A program made the translations under genes and the position numbers. 64,000 bases of DNA, from contig CAYFIB010000008.1 in the NCBI GenBank assembly GCA_964342855.1, forward strand, positions 1 to 64,000. The letters are read 5' to 3'. Positions within the stretch are counted from its first letter, which is position 1; every line of letters starts with the position of its first letter. The notes below the pieces were generated by a model, which saw only the letters and a list, made by a program, of their open reading frames with translations, searched no databases and was not told where the DNA came from. The DNA is from JBCBJX01 sp964342855 (GTDB taxonomy: Bacteria; Pseudomonadota; Alphaproteobacteria; Caulobacterales; Parvularculaceae). Of the stretch, positions 25,879-34,236 are shown piece after piece.

Positions 25879-26945
25879 GTCAGGTTTCTCCCATTGGAAA
25901 AGTGTCTGGCCTCGTGCTCGATGAGCCATCGCTTGCGCCAGAGCCCGCCGCCATAGCCGGTGAGCGATCCATCCGCGCCGATCACCCGATGGCAGGGTAC
26001 GGCGATGGCGATCTGGTTCGCGCCGTTCGCGCGGGCGACGGCGCGCGTCGCGGTCGGCGCATCGAGCGCGGCGGCGAGCTCGGCGTAGCTGCGTGTTTCA
26101 CCCGCCGGAATGTCGATCAACGCACGCCAGACGGATTGCGTGAACGCCGATCCGTGGAAGGCGAGAGGCGTCGCGAATGTCGCCGACGATCCGTCAAAAT
26201 AGGCGTTCAATTCGTGTTCGATGCTCCGGGTCGGACCGGTAACGCCGAAGCCGACCGTGGACTGAAGGGTTTTCTGCACTTTATGCAGCTCTGTCTTCAG
26301 GGCGCGGCGGTCGAGGAATTCCAGAACGTGCAGGGCGTTTTCGTCGGCGACAGCCACCATCAGGCCGAGCGGCGTGTCGATCGGCGCGGCTTTCAAGGAT
26401 GCGCGGGATCGCGCCGTTGTCGGCGCATCACCGACCAGCGCGGCGAAGGCGTCGCGGAACCCGCTGGCGGACTCAAAGCCGGCCTCAAGCTGCGCATCCA
26501 GCACGTCGCCGCCCGCGGCCAGTTCGTCGGCGGCGCGGCCGAGGCGGGCGAGGCGCGCCATTTCCAGAAACGTCATGCCGTAACGTCGACGAAAGGCGCG
26601 ACGTACGGTGGACGGATCGTATCCCATCGCGGCGACATCGCCTTCGCGCCATCGCCGACCGGGCTCGGCTTCGATGGCGGCGAGAAGCGCCTCGACAACC
26701 GGCTCCGCCCGCGCGGCGGCTTTTACGGGCGTGCAGCGTTTGCACGGCCGAAATCCTGCCTCCAGACACTCGGCTATCGTCTGAAAGAAGACGGTGTTTT
26801 CGCGCTTCGGCTTCCGGGCGGCGCAGGTCAGCCGACAGAAAATGCCGGTGCTGGTGACGCCGACGAACGCGAGCCCTTCATACGAAGGGTCTCTTGAGAT
26901 GAGCGCGTCATAAAGAGCGTCGTCTGTCGGGCGGTCGAGCAGCAT
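25875..26945 (-). CDS. ada: Ada: alkylation-repair methyltransferase and transcription regulator
   Basis: A 356-residue three-part protein. The N-terminal Ada domain has Cys37, Cys41, Cys68 and Cys71; the first is the methylphosphotriester acceptor. An AraC-type helix-turn-helix follows. The C-terminal O6-alkylguanine-DNA methyltransferase has PCHRV with acceptor Cys318. It repairs methylated DNA and, once methylated, activates its regulon. The frame is open 20 residues further upstream (27005); I prefer the ATG at 26945 because family members begin there. Coupled by GTGA to the downstream ICL/PEPM gene. Confidence 0.92.
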   Translation of the reverse strand: MLLDRPTDDALYDALISRDPSYEGLAFVGVTSTGIFCRLTCAARKPKRENTVFFQTIAECLEAGFRPCKRCTPVKAAARAEPVVEALLAAIEAEPGRRWREGDVAAMGYDPSTVRRAFRRRYGMTFLEMARLARLGRAADELAAGGDVLDAQLEAGFESASGFRDAFAALVGDAPTTARSRASLKAAPIDTPLGLMVAVADENALHVLEFLDRRALKTELHKVQKTLQSTVGFGVTGPTRSIEHELNAYFDGSSATFATPLAFHGSAFTQSVWRALIDIPAGETRSYAELAAALDAPTATRAVARANGANQIAIAVPCHRVIGADGSLTGYGGGLWRKRWLIEHEARHFSNGRNLT

Positions 26946-27017
26946 GAGGGCACGATAGCGGAAGGAACGCCGAACTGTCGCCGATTTCCGGGCGTCGATG
27001 TTCATGTGCGCGCGCGA

Positions 27018-27046
27018 GCTTGCGTCCGCCGCCGTCCTGCGCTAAT
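27018..27046 (+). promoter_or_regulatory. Possible housekeeping promoter before the ABC exporter leader
   Basis: TTGCGT (27018-27023), 17 bases, TAATTC (27041-27046), about 30 bp before the short leader reading frame. Matches to the -35 and -10 consensus are partial, but spacing is ideal and the position fits a transcript that includes the leader. Confidence 0.3.
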
Positions 27047-27075
27047 TCCGCGCACATACGAATGTGAGAAGGATC

Positions 27076-27099
27076 ATGATGACAGCCAACTTTCTCTAG
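27076..27099 (+). CDS. Candidate leader peptide (MMTANFL)
   Basis: A seven-codon frame, Met-Met-Thr-Ala-Asn-Phe-Leu-stop, with AGAAGGATC directly before the first ATG, a better ribosome site than that of the ABC transporter gene it precedes by 178 bp. Three hairpins follow (see next entry). This layout is typical of attenuation or ribosome-stalling leaders ahead of efflux transporters. The reading frame is visible; its translation and regulatory role are inferred. Confidence 0.4.
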   Translation: MMTANFL

Positions 27100-27101
27100 C
27101 T

Positions 27102-27185
27102 GCGGGCCTGAACTGACGGGCGGCCCGCGCCGCGGCGACGCCGCGGACTTCTCTGACTTTCGCGACGACTGACAGGATCTGTCAG
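27102..27185 (+). promoter_or_regulatory. Three tandem hairpins between leader peptide and ABC exporter
   Basis: GCGGGCC (27102-27108) pairs with GGCCCGC (27122-27128); CCGCGGC (27130-27136) with GCCGCGG (27140-27146); CTGACAG (27169-27175) with CTGTCAG (27179-27185). The first begins three bases after the leader stop codon, so a ribosome on the leader would alter its folding. None is followed by a clear T-tract. Confidence 0.5.
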
Positions 27186-27276
27186 GAGCGAGAGACGAGC
27201 GGTCGCAGCCCTTCAGGCTCCTTGTCTTAGAGAATGCGCCGCGCCTTCGCGTGCGGCCCCGAAACGGGTTGCTGTC

Positions 27277-29118
27277 ATGTCTTCTTCTCTGCCCGTCGGC
27301 GCGCTGCGTCGGCTTTTCCGACTTCCTTTGAAACGGCCATCGCGCGGGAACGCCCGCGCCGCCTCCAAATCAGAGGTGCGCCTCAGCGACGTCCTCACGT
27401 TCGTGTGGCGGCTCTGGATGGGCCGTCCCGCTCAGTTCTGGGCGATGATCGCGCTCATGACGGTCGCCGTCGTGGTCGACAGCCTGCTGCCGGCGGCGTC
27501 CGGGCGTCTCGTCGATGCGGTGAGCGGGGAGGGCGCGAGCGCCGGCCCCGCCTGGTCGGCGCTCTGGATTTTCATCGGCCTCTCGGCTGTCGCCAGCCTG
27601 ATGCGCAACGCGTCGATCCGCGTGCTGCTGCCGTTCGCGTCGGGCAATATGCAGGATCTGGTGACGAACGCCTTCCGCCGTATCCAGAGCTTTTCCTCCG
27701 ACTGGCACGCCAACGCGTTCGCCGGCGCGACGGTGCGTAAGGCGACGCGCGGCATGTGGGCGCTGGACATGTTCACGGACGTCGTCATCATCGGCATGTT
27801 CCCGCCGCTACTGGTCATCATCGCGCTCGCGGCGCAGCTCGGCGCGCGCTGGCCGTTGGTCGGGCTCTTCATGTTCGGCGCGGCGACCCTCTTCATCATC
27901 GTCAGCGTATGGATGTCCGCCGCCTATGTCGGGCCCAAGAACCAACTCTCCAATGAGGCGGACTCCAAGCTGGGCGCGTCGCTCGCGGACGCGATCACCT
28001 GCAACGCGGTGGTGAAAGCCTTCGGCGCCGAGGCGCGGGAAGAGCGGCGCCTGTCCGACGTCGCGGCGGACTGGCGGGCGAAAGCGCGCGTCGCGTGGCG
28101 GCGTTCCGTCGACATGTGGACCGTCCGCATCGTGTTCGATCTCGCCATTCAGGCGGGGCTGACGGGGCTCGTGCTCCTGTATTGGTCGCGCGGTCAGGCG
28201 ACGGCGGGCGACGTGACCTTCGCGATCACGGCCTTTTTCATCCTGTCCGGCTATCTCCGCGCCGTGGGCGAATACATCCAGCAGCTTCAGCGCGGCTTCA
28301 ACGAACTGGAGGATGTGGTCTGGTTCGACCTTCTGCAGCCGGACGTCGAAGACGCGGCGGACGCCAGGGCGTTCGTACCGGCGCGCGGCGAAATCGTCTT
28401 CGATGAGGTACGCTTTGGCTACAAACGTCAGAAGAGGGATCTTTATACGGATTTCTCACTGAAGGTGAGCCCAGGCGAGCGCGTCGCGCTTGTCGGGCCG
28501 TCGGGTTCGGGGAAGTCCACGTTCGTAAAGCTTCTCCAGCGGCTTTATGACGTGCAGGGCGGGGCCATCCGCATCGACGGGCAGAATGTCCGCGAAGTGA
28601 CGCAGGCGTCCCTGCGCGCCGCCATCGCGCTCGTGCCGCAGGACCCGGCGCTCTTTCACCGCTCGCTTGCGGAGAACATCGCCTATGCGCGTCCTGATGC
28701 GACCGAGGAGGACATCGAAGCGGCGGCGAAGCGCGCGCGGGCCCATGAGTTCATCGTGGACCTGCCGGACGGCTATGAGACGCTCGTCGGCGAACGGGGC
28801 GTGAAACTCTCCGGCGGCGAACGCCAGCGCATCGCCATCGCCCGCGCTTTTCTCGCCGACGCGCCGATCCTTGTTCTGGACGAAGCGACGTCGAGCCTTG
28901 ATTCCGCGACCGAGGCGGAGATCCAGGAGGCCATGGACGACCTCGTCCGAGGGCGGACGGCGATCCTCATCGCCCACCGACTCTCCACCGTCCGCGACGC
29001 CGACCGCATCCTCGTTTTCGACGGCGGTCGCATCGTGGAGGAGGGGACGCACCGCGAGTTGATGGCGCAGACGGACGGGCGGTATCGTCGATTGAGCCTT
29101 ATACAGGGGGCTGCGTGA
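27277..29118 (+). CDS. ABC exporter, fused permease and ATPase
   Basis: A 613-residue half-transporter. An N-terminal six-helix membrane domain (about residues 45-330) is followed by an ATPase with Walker A GPSGSGKST, the signature LSGGERQR, Walker B VLDEATSSLD and the H-loop IAHRLST. It would dimerise in the inner membrane and export a lipid, drug or peptide; the substrate is not readable. The ATG has no strong ribosome site of its own, which makes control through the upstream leader more plausible. Confidence 0.92.
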   Translation: MSSSLPVGALRRLFRLPLKRPSRGNARAASKSEVRLSDVLTFVWRLWMGRPAQFWAMIALMTVAVVVDSLLPAASGRLVDAVSGEGASAGPAWSALWIFIGLSAVASLMRNASIRVLLPFASGNMQDLVTNAFRRIQSFSSDWHANAFAGATVRKATRGMWALDMFTDVVIIGMFPPLLVIIALAAQLGARWPLVGLFMFGAATLFIIVSVWMSAAYVGPKNQLSNEADSKLGASLADAITCNAVVKAFGAEAREERRLSDVAADWRAKARVAWRRSVDMWTVRIVFDLAIQAGLTGLVLLYWSRGQATAGDVTFAITAFFILSGYLRAVGEYIQQLQRGFNELEDVVWFDLLQPDVEDAADARAFVPARGEIVFDEVRFGYKRQKRDLYTDFSLKVSPGERVALVGPSGSGKSTFVKLLQRLYDVQGGAIRIDGQNVREVTQASLRAAIALVPQDPALFHRSLAENIAYARPDATEEDIEAAAKRARAHEFIVDLPDGYETLVGERGVKLSGGERQRIAIARAFLADAPILVLDEATSSLDSATEAEIQEAMDDLVRGRTAILIAHRLSTVRDADRILVFDGGRIVEEGTHRELMAQTDGRYRRLSLIQGAA

Positions 29119-29131
29119 CAGGGAGGAGGCC

Positions 29132-29377
29132 TTGATCGACTTCACGAATGCGGAGCGCGAAGCGCTTCAGCGAGAGCTGCAGGACAATTGCGCGCGCGAA
29201 CTCGACGTTGAACTCGGCGGCTTTGACGCCGGATTTCTGCTCGATTTCATCGTGGGGCGGCTGGGAGTCCGGTTCTATAACAAAGGCCTCCACGACGCTC
29301 AGGCGATAGTGGCGGCGCGTGCGGATGAACTGACCGACGCGGTCCTCGCGTTAGAGAAGGACGTTTCAAGCGTATGA
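29132..29377 (+). CDS. DUF2164 family protein
   Basis: An 81-residue cytoplasmic protein. The acidic ELDVELGGFDAGFLLDFIVGRLGVRFYNKGLHDA stretch, in particular FDAGFLLDF and FYNKGL, identifies DUF2164, a small conserved family of unknown function. The TTG start is supported by GGGAGGAGG. It overlaps rsmE by four bases and follows the ABC exporter by 13 bp, so the three are probably co-transcribed. Confidence 0.82.
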   Translation: MIDFTNAEREALQRELQDNCARELDVELGGFDAGFLLDFIVGRLGVRFYNKGLHDAQAIVAARADELTDAVLALEKDVSSV

Positions 29378-30141
29378 GCGCCCCATCACCTCGGCTTCAT
29401 CTTTATGCGGCGCTTTCCGCTGGCGCAGCCGAGTTGTCGCGCGAGCAGGCGCACTATCTCGGCTCGGTCCTGCGTCGCGGCGCTGGCGATGTCGTCCGCG
29501 TCTTCAATGCGCGCGACGGCGAATGGACGGCGGAGATCGACGCGATCTCCCGAAAGGGCGGAACCCTCCGTCTACGTGAGCAGACGCGCGAGCCGTGCGC
29601 GGAACCCGGACCGCGGCTCGCCTTCGCGCCGATCAAACGGGGGCCGACGGATTTTCTCATCCAGAAGGCGACCGAACTCGGCGCCGCCCGGTTCGCGCCG
29701 GTGGTGACGGCGCGCACGATCGCCTCGCGCGTCAACGATGAACGCCTTGGCGCGATCGCCGTCGAAGCCGCCGAGCAATGCGAGCGGCTGACCGTTCCGA
29801 CTTTTGAGGACGCGCAGAAGCTCGGCCTCTTTCTCGATCGGTTCCCCGACGACGCCCGTCTCATCTTCGCCGACGAGGCGGGCGATGATCCGGGCGCCGT
29901 CTGGGGCGGAGCTGCGGGCCGCGCGCGGCCGATTGCGGACGCTTTGAGGGCGGCGGGCGGCGAGGCGACGGACTGGACGATCCTCATCGGCCCCGAAGGC
30001 GGGTTTACGCCGGAAGAGCGTGCGCGCCTTCGATCCCTGGACTTTGTCACGCCTGTCAGCCTCGGCCCCCGCATTTTGCGGGCGGAGACGGCGGCGCTCA
30101 CGGCGCTCGCCGTCTTTCAAAGCATATTGGGCGACTTCTGA
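29374..30141 (+). CDS. rsmE: 16S rRNA (uracil1498-N3)-methyltransferase RsmE
   Basis: A 255-residue SPOUT-class methyltransferase. An N-terminal PUA-like RNA-binding part (HYLGSVLRRGAGDVVRVFNARDGEW) precedes the SAM-binding knot with LIGPEGGFTPEE and a final SLGPRILRAETAALTAL, the RsmE signatures. It methylates U1498 in helix 44 of 16S rRNA. Translation is coupled to DUF2164 (ATGA). Confidence 0.95.
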   Translation: MSAPSPRLHLYAALSAGAAELSREQAHYLGSVLRRGAGDVVRVFNARDGEWTAEIDAISRKGGTLRLREQTREPCAEPGPRLAFAPIKRGPTDFLIQKATELGAARFAPVVTARTIASRVNDERLGAIAVEAAEQCERLTVPTFEDAQKLGLFLDRFPDDARLIFADEAGDDPGAVWGGAAGRARPIADALRAAGGEATDWTILIGPEGGFTPEERARLRSLDFVTPVSLGPRILRAETAALTALAVFQSILGDF

Positions 30142-30238
30142 GGCCCGCTTCACGCTTGCGCGACAATGCGCTGCGGTGTTGGCGCCGCGGGGCGCGCGCC
30201 GGTAAAGGCTCTGAACCTTCAGCGCGGAGCCCCGCCCC

Positions 30239-31609
30239 ATGACCATGGACGCCGGAACGCCGGTCGACGACACGCCGGTCGAAAGCCTTCAAGACGCCGC
30301 CGCCTATCTCGCCACCGGCTGCAAGCCGCGCGACCAATGGCGGATCGGCACCGAGCATGAAAAATTTCCCTATATCCGCGAGGGGCTGCAACCGGTGCCG
30401 TATGACGGCCCGCAGTCGATCTCGGCGATATTCGACGGCCTCGTGGAGCAGTTCGGCTGGACGCCGGTGGTTGAGGACGGCCACGCCATCGGCCTCGTGC
30501 AGGACGGCGCATCGATCTCGCTGGAGCCGGGCGGCCAGTTCGAGCTCTCCGGCGCGCCGCTGCGAACCATTCACGAGACCTGCAGCGAAGTTCACACGCA
30601 CCTGCATCAGGTCCGAACGGTCGCCGAGCCGCTGGACATCGGATTTCTCGGCCTCGGCATGACGCCCAATTGGACGCGCGCGGAGACGGCGCGCATGCCG
30701 AAAGCGCGTTACGGCATCATGCGCGCCTATATGCCGAAGGTTGGCTCACTCGGCCTCGACATGATGCACCGGACCTCGACGATCCAGGTCAATCTCGACT
30801 TTTCGAGCGAAGAGGACATGGCGCGTAAGTTTCGCGCCTCGCTCGCGCTGCAGCCGCTCGCGACGGCGCTCTTCGCCAATTCTCCGCTGACGGAGGGGCA
30901 GCCGAACGGGTATCTTTCCTGGCGCTCGCACATCTGGTCGGATACGGACCCGGACCGCACCGGCATGCTCGGTTTCGTCTTCGAGGACGGCTTCGGCTTC
31001 GAGCGTTATGCGGACTATATGCTCGACGTGCCGATGTATTTCCTGCGCCGCGACGGGAAGTATCTGGATGTCGCCGGCAAGTCCTTCCGCAAGTTCATGG
31101 CGGGCGAGCTCGAAGAACTGCCGGGCGAAAAGCCGACCCTGACGGACTGGAAAGATCATCTGTCGACGGCGTTCCCGGAAGTCCGCCTCAAGACGTTCCT
31201 TGAAATGCGCGGCGCGGACGGCGGGCCGTGGTCGCGCATCTGCGCCCTGCCGGCGTTCTGGGTCGGTCTTCTCTATGACGATGAAGCGCTCGCGGGCGCC
31301 TGGGAGCTGGCGAAGGATTGGACGACGGAAGAGCGCGAACGGCTTCGTCATGACGCTGCGCGGATCGGTCTCGAAGCGGAAGTCGGCGGGCGAACGCTGC
31401 AGGAGGTCGCAAAGGACGCGCTGGCGCTGTCGCGCGCCGGCCTCAAGCGCCGGGCGCGGCTCGATAGCGGCGGCTCGAACGAAGCCGGGTTTCTGGAGCC
31501 GCTTGAAGAAGTCGCCCAATCCGGTCGGACGATCGCGGAGGTCCTGTTGTCGGACTTTGAAGCCTCCGGTCGCGACATGGACGCGCTATACAAGGCGAAT
31601 GCCTACTAA
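30239..31609 (+). CDS. gshA: Glutamate-cysteine ligase
   Basis: A 456-residue ligase for the first step of glutathione synthesis. RIGTEHEKFPY and SLEPGGQFELSGAP are the ATP- and glutamate-binding stretches of the plant/alphaproteobacterial GCS2-type enzyme, and MHRTSTIQVNLDF follows. Two in-frame ATGs two codons apart are possible starts. The 3' end overlaps the DNA glycosylase gene by 11 bp. The companion gshB is not in this window. Confidence 0.94.
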   Translation: MTMDAGTPVDDTPVESLQDAAAYLATGCKPRDQWRIGTEHEKFPYIREGLQPVPYDGPQSISAIFDGLVEQFGWTPVVEDGHAIGLVQDGASISLEPGGQFELSGAPLRTIHETCSEVHTHLHQVRTVAEPLDIGFLGLGMTPNWTRAETARMPKARYGIMRAYMPKVGSLGLDMMHRTSTIQVNLDFSSEEDMARKFRASLALQPLATALFANSPLTEGQPNGYLSWRSHIWSDTDPDRTGMLGFVFEDGFGFERYADYMLDVPMYFLRRDGKYLDVAGKSFRKFMAGELEELPGEKPTLTDWKDHLSTAFPEVRLKTFLEMRGADGGPWSRICALPAFWVGLLYDDEALAGAWELAKDWTTEERERLRHDAARIGLEAEVGGRTLQEVAKDALALSRAGLKRRARLDSGGSNEAGFLEPLEEVAQSGRTIAEVLLSDFEASGRDMDALYKANAY

Positions 31610-32252
31610 GCCGACGCCGCCCAAACTCGATGTGTTCGCCGACGTCTCCCGCGAGTGCCGCGCGCTCGCGGCGGCGGATCCGGTGCTGGCCAATGCCCTG
31701 AAGGCGATCGGCGAACCGGTGATCCGGCGCCGGGCGGGCGGCTTCGAGGGGCTCTTCCGCATCATCGTCGAGCAGCAGGTTTCGGTGCCCTCGGCGCAGG
31801 CGATCTGGGCGCGGTGCCTCGGCGCCTTCGAGCCCATCAGCGCGGACGCCGCGCACGCGGCGGGAGTGGAGGGACTACGCGCGCTCGGTCTTTCCCGGCC
31901 CAAGGCGAAATATGTCCATTCGCTCGCCCATGCCGTCCGCAGCGACGCGATCTGCTTCGATGCGATCTCCGGCTTGCCCGACGATGAGGCGGCGGACGGT
32001 CTGATTGCGCTCAAGGGCGTCGGCCCCTGGTCGGCGGCGATCTATCTTCTATTCTGCGAAGGGCGCGTCGATATCTGGCCGACGAACGATGTCGCCCTGC
32101 TCGCCGCCTACGCTGGGGCGGCGGGGCTGGAGCAGCGCCCGTCGATGGCGGAGCTCGACGCGGTTTCCGAGCGCTGGCGACCGCATCGCGGCCTCGCGGC
32201 GCATATCCTCTGGACCTATTATGCGCATATGCGCGGGCGGGCGCCGATCTGA
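31599..32252 (+). CDS. AlkA-type DNA-3-methyladenine glycosylase
   Basis: A 217-residue HhH-GPD base-excision enzyme that removes alkylated purines. The helix-hairpin-helix reads ALKGVGPWSAA (residues 138-147) and the catalytic aspartate is probably Asp164, aligned with AlkA Asp238. It lacks the N-terminal domain of E. coli AlkA, like the short AlkA2 group. The start overlaps gshA. Ada, encoded 5 kb away, controls alkA in other bacteria, but no Ada box is evident here. Confidence 0.88.
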   Translation: MPTKPTPPKLDVFADVSRECRALAAADPVLANALKAIGEPVIRRRAGGFEGLFRIIVEQQVSVPSAQAIWARCLGAFEPISADAAHAAGVEGLRALGLSRPKAKYVHSLAHAVRSDAICFDAISGLPDDEAADGLIALKGVGPWSAAIYLLFCEGRVDIWPTNDVALLAAYAGAAGLEQRPSMAELDAVSERWRPHRGLAAHILWTYYAHMRGRAPI

Positions 32253-32491
32253 GGCGAATTGGGCCGCGACGCTTCGCTTTATTGCAGTCGTGTCAAGATA
32301 GTGTCATGCGAACGTGGCTAGGGTCCGCCCATCGAAAGCGTTCTGGAATCGTCTACATTCCAAGCGTTCAAGAGTGGAGAGCGTGCGTTCAAGACCGACG
32401 CGACGTCATATCCGAGCCATAGACGCTCAAAAGCGCGTTTCAGACGCGCAGGCGCTCTCCCGTTTCTCATGACAATTTGGAGGAGGTGAGC

Positions 32492-33058
32492 GTGAGGGTT
32501 GATTGTCACGCGCCTGACGGGTGTCCCGCACTTGTCCTCAACGCCGACTTTCGGCCTCTCAGTTACTTTCCTCTATCGCTCTGGTCCTGGCAGGACACGC
32601 TGAAAGCCGTCTTTCTCGATCGGGTGGACGTGGTCGCGCAATACGACACGACCGTGCGCAGCCCGAGCTTCGAGATGCGTCTCCCGTCCGTCGTCTCGCT
32701 GAAGACCTTCGTCAATCACAAGCGCACGCCCGCCTTCACGCGCTTCAACGTTTTTCTGCGCGACCGGTTTTCCTGCCAGTATTGCGGGTCGCCGGATCGG
32801 GATCTGCTCACATTCGACCACGTCATCCCGCGCTCGAAGGGCGGCAAGACCACGTGGCAGAACATCGTCGCCGCGTGCAGCCCGTGTAATCTCAAAAAGG
32901 GCGGGCGCATGCCGCGAGAAGCGAAGATGCATCCCTTCTTCACGCCGCACCGTCCGACCATGTATGAGTTGAACGAACGCGGGCGGGCGTTTCCGCCCAA
33001 TTATCTCCACGATAGCTGGCAAGATTATCTCTATTGGGATGTCGAGCTGGAAGAGTGA
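32492..33058 (+). CDS. HNH endonuclease family protein
   Basis: A 188-residue protein with a C-terminal HNH nuclease domain: CQYCG (Cys95, Cys98), FDHVIPRSKGG (Asp109-His110), Asn124 and CSPCN (Cys129, Cys132). The family is widespread on alphaproteobacterial chromosomes and is not phage-linked here; its substrate is unknown. The GTG at 32492 is best, with AGGAGG six bases upstream; two other in-frame codons (TTG 32477, GTG 32486) overlap that site. 239 bp upstream of it carry no gene I can support. Confidence 0.85.
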   Translation: MRVDCHAPDGCPALVLNADFRPLSYFPLSLWSWQDTLKAVFLDRVDVVAQYDTTVRSPSFEMRLPSVVSLKTFVNHKRTPAFTRFNVFLRDRFSCQYCGSPDRDLLTFDHVIPRSKGGKTTWQNIVAACSPCNLKKGGRMPREAKMHPFFTPHRPTMYELNERGRAFPPNYLHDSWQDYLYWDVELEE

Positions 33059-33099
33059 TCCGGCGCCGAACCCTCACAAACTGACAAGGGGACTTTCAA

Positions 33100-33435
33100 A
33101 TGCTTGCTGAACTGATTTCGACCGCCGCCGCTGCCACTCTCGCGCTCGCTCCGGCACAGGACGGCCCGGACTGCGGTCGTGATTTTCCGTGGACGCTCGA
33201 CGCCAACACGGACAAGGCCGAGGTCTACAAGGGCCGCCGCCAGATCATCGTGACGGTCTGCAACGGCCCGAATTCGTCGCCCGTCCGCGTCAGCTATCGC
33301 GCGCCCGGTTCGGCGCTTCGTGGCGATGACCTGAAAGCCGGCGCGTGCATCACCCGCTCCGGCAACTGGATTTTCATTCGCACGCAAACGGTTGAGCAAC
33401 CGAATGCGCGCGGCACCTACTGCATCGCTGACTAA
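33100..33435 (+). CDS. Small exported protein
   Basis: A 111-residue protein with a signal peptide (about residues 1-20). The mature part has four cysteines (in DCG, VCNG, ACIT and YCIAD), consistent with two disulfides, and an alternating pattern suggesting a beta sandwich. No family recognised. AAGGGGAC before the ATG is a good ribosome site. It is convergent with another small exported protein gene 10 bp away. Confidence 0.6.
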   Translation: MLAELISTAAAATLALAPAQDGPDCGRDFPWTLDANTDKAEVYKGRRQIIVTVCNGPNSSPVRVSYRAPGSALRGDDLKAGACITRSGNWIFIRTQTVEQPNARGTYCIAD

Positions 33436-33445
33436 TTCGTTCAGC

Positions 33446-33817
33446 TCAAAAGCTGAACCCGCCCGAACGGTCGCTTCCGACAATGCGCAGGCATTCTCCG
33501 GAAACGACCGTGAGGGGACAGTTTTCCGGATTGTTCTCATCCTGGAATCGGATGCGAAGTTCGCCGCGCCTCGGTCCGGCGTAGTCGCAGGCGCCTGCGG
33601 TTACGTCGCGTACGGCGAATGTTTCAACCCGACCGCGGCCGCGCGCTGATTTCTCCATTGACGAGCCGTCTTCGCGGTCAAACACGCACGACATGGTCCA
33701 GCCCCGACCGCCCGACATCTTCAATATAAGGAGTCCGTTCTCGAAGGCGGATGCCGACGACGCATTCAGTCCTAATATGGACAAGGCGGTCGCGAGCGCG
33801 GTTTGCTTGATTTTCAT
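33446..33817 (-). CDS. Small exported protein
   Basis: A 123-residue protein with a signal peptide (residues 1-24, ending ASAFE). The mature protein has four cysteines and ends in aromatic residues (GGFSF). No family recognised. The ATG at 33817 is chosen over one 13 codons upstream because GGGAGGATC lies directly before it. It lies 32 bp downstream of the arsR stop and could be in the same transcript. Confidence 0.62.
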   Translation of the reverse strand: MKIKQTALATALSILGLNASSASAFENGLLILKMSGGRGWTMSCVFDREDGSSMEKSARGRGRVETFAVRDVTAGACDYAGPRRGELRIRFQDENNPENCPLTVVSGECLRIVGSDRSGGFSF

Positions 33818-33849
33818 GTGATCCTCCCATTCCGCAGGAGGACTATATA

Positions 33850-34236
33850 TCAACAATTACTGCTGTTCAACGGTTCTTGTACTCTTGGACCATTTTCGTT
33901 AAACAGGCTCCTGGGAAGAACGTCGTCGAGCAACGAGGCGCAACGTTCGGGGTGGGCCTTGCAACAGTCGCTGACCAGAAATCCTAGCAGGGCGCGGACG
34001 GCGTCCAGATCGATCGCGTGGAAAATACGTCGTCCATCGCGACGTGAGGTCGTCAGCCCGGCGTTCGACAGCACCTGCAGGTGAGCGGACATGAGGTTTT
34101 TCCGCACGCCGGCGCGGTCGGCGATCTCCGTCGCCGGCATGCCTTGCGAACCGTACTCGATCAACATGCGAAACACGCGTAGGCGGGTTTCCTGTCCGAG
34201 GGCCGATAGCGCGGCGACTGCTTTCGCTTCATCCAT
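33850..34236 (-). CDS. ArsR-family regulator with a C-terminal cysteine cluster
   Basis: A 128-residue winged-helix repressor. The recognition helix region is VRKNLMSAHLQVLSNAGLTTSRRDGRR. The C-terminal helix carries SDCCKAHPERC, a cysteine arrangement found in arsenite- or metal(loid)-responsive ArsR proteins. It would release DNA upon metal binding. The ATG at 34236 shares the tetranucleotide CATG with the start of the divergent channel gene, so binding there would block both. A longer form starting at 34272 is possible. Confidence 0.82.
   Translation of the reverse strand: MDEAKAVAALSALGQETRLRVFRMLIEYGSQGMPATEIADRAGVRKNLMSAHLQVLSNAGLTTSRRDGRRIFHAIDLDAVRALLGFLVSDCCKAHPERCASLLDDVLPRSLFNENGPRVQEPLNSSNC

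Noticed and set aside
34091..34234. N-terminal extension of the AlgE-like channel gene
   Set aside because: It would remove the signal peptide from the N-terminus, and it overlaps arsR in antisense; the ATG at 34235 gives a normal signal sequence.
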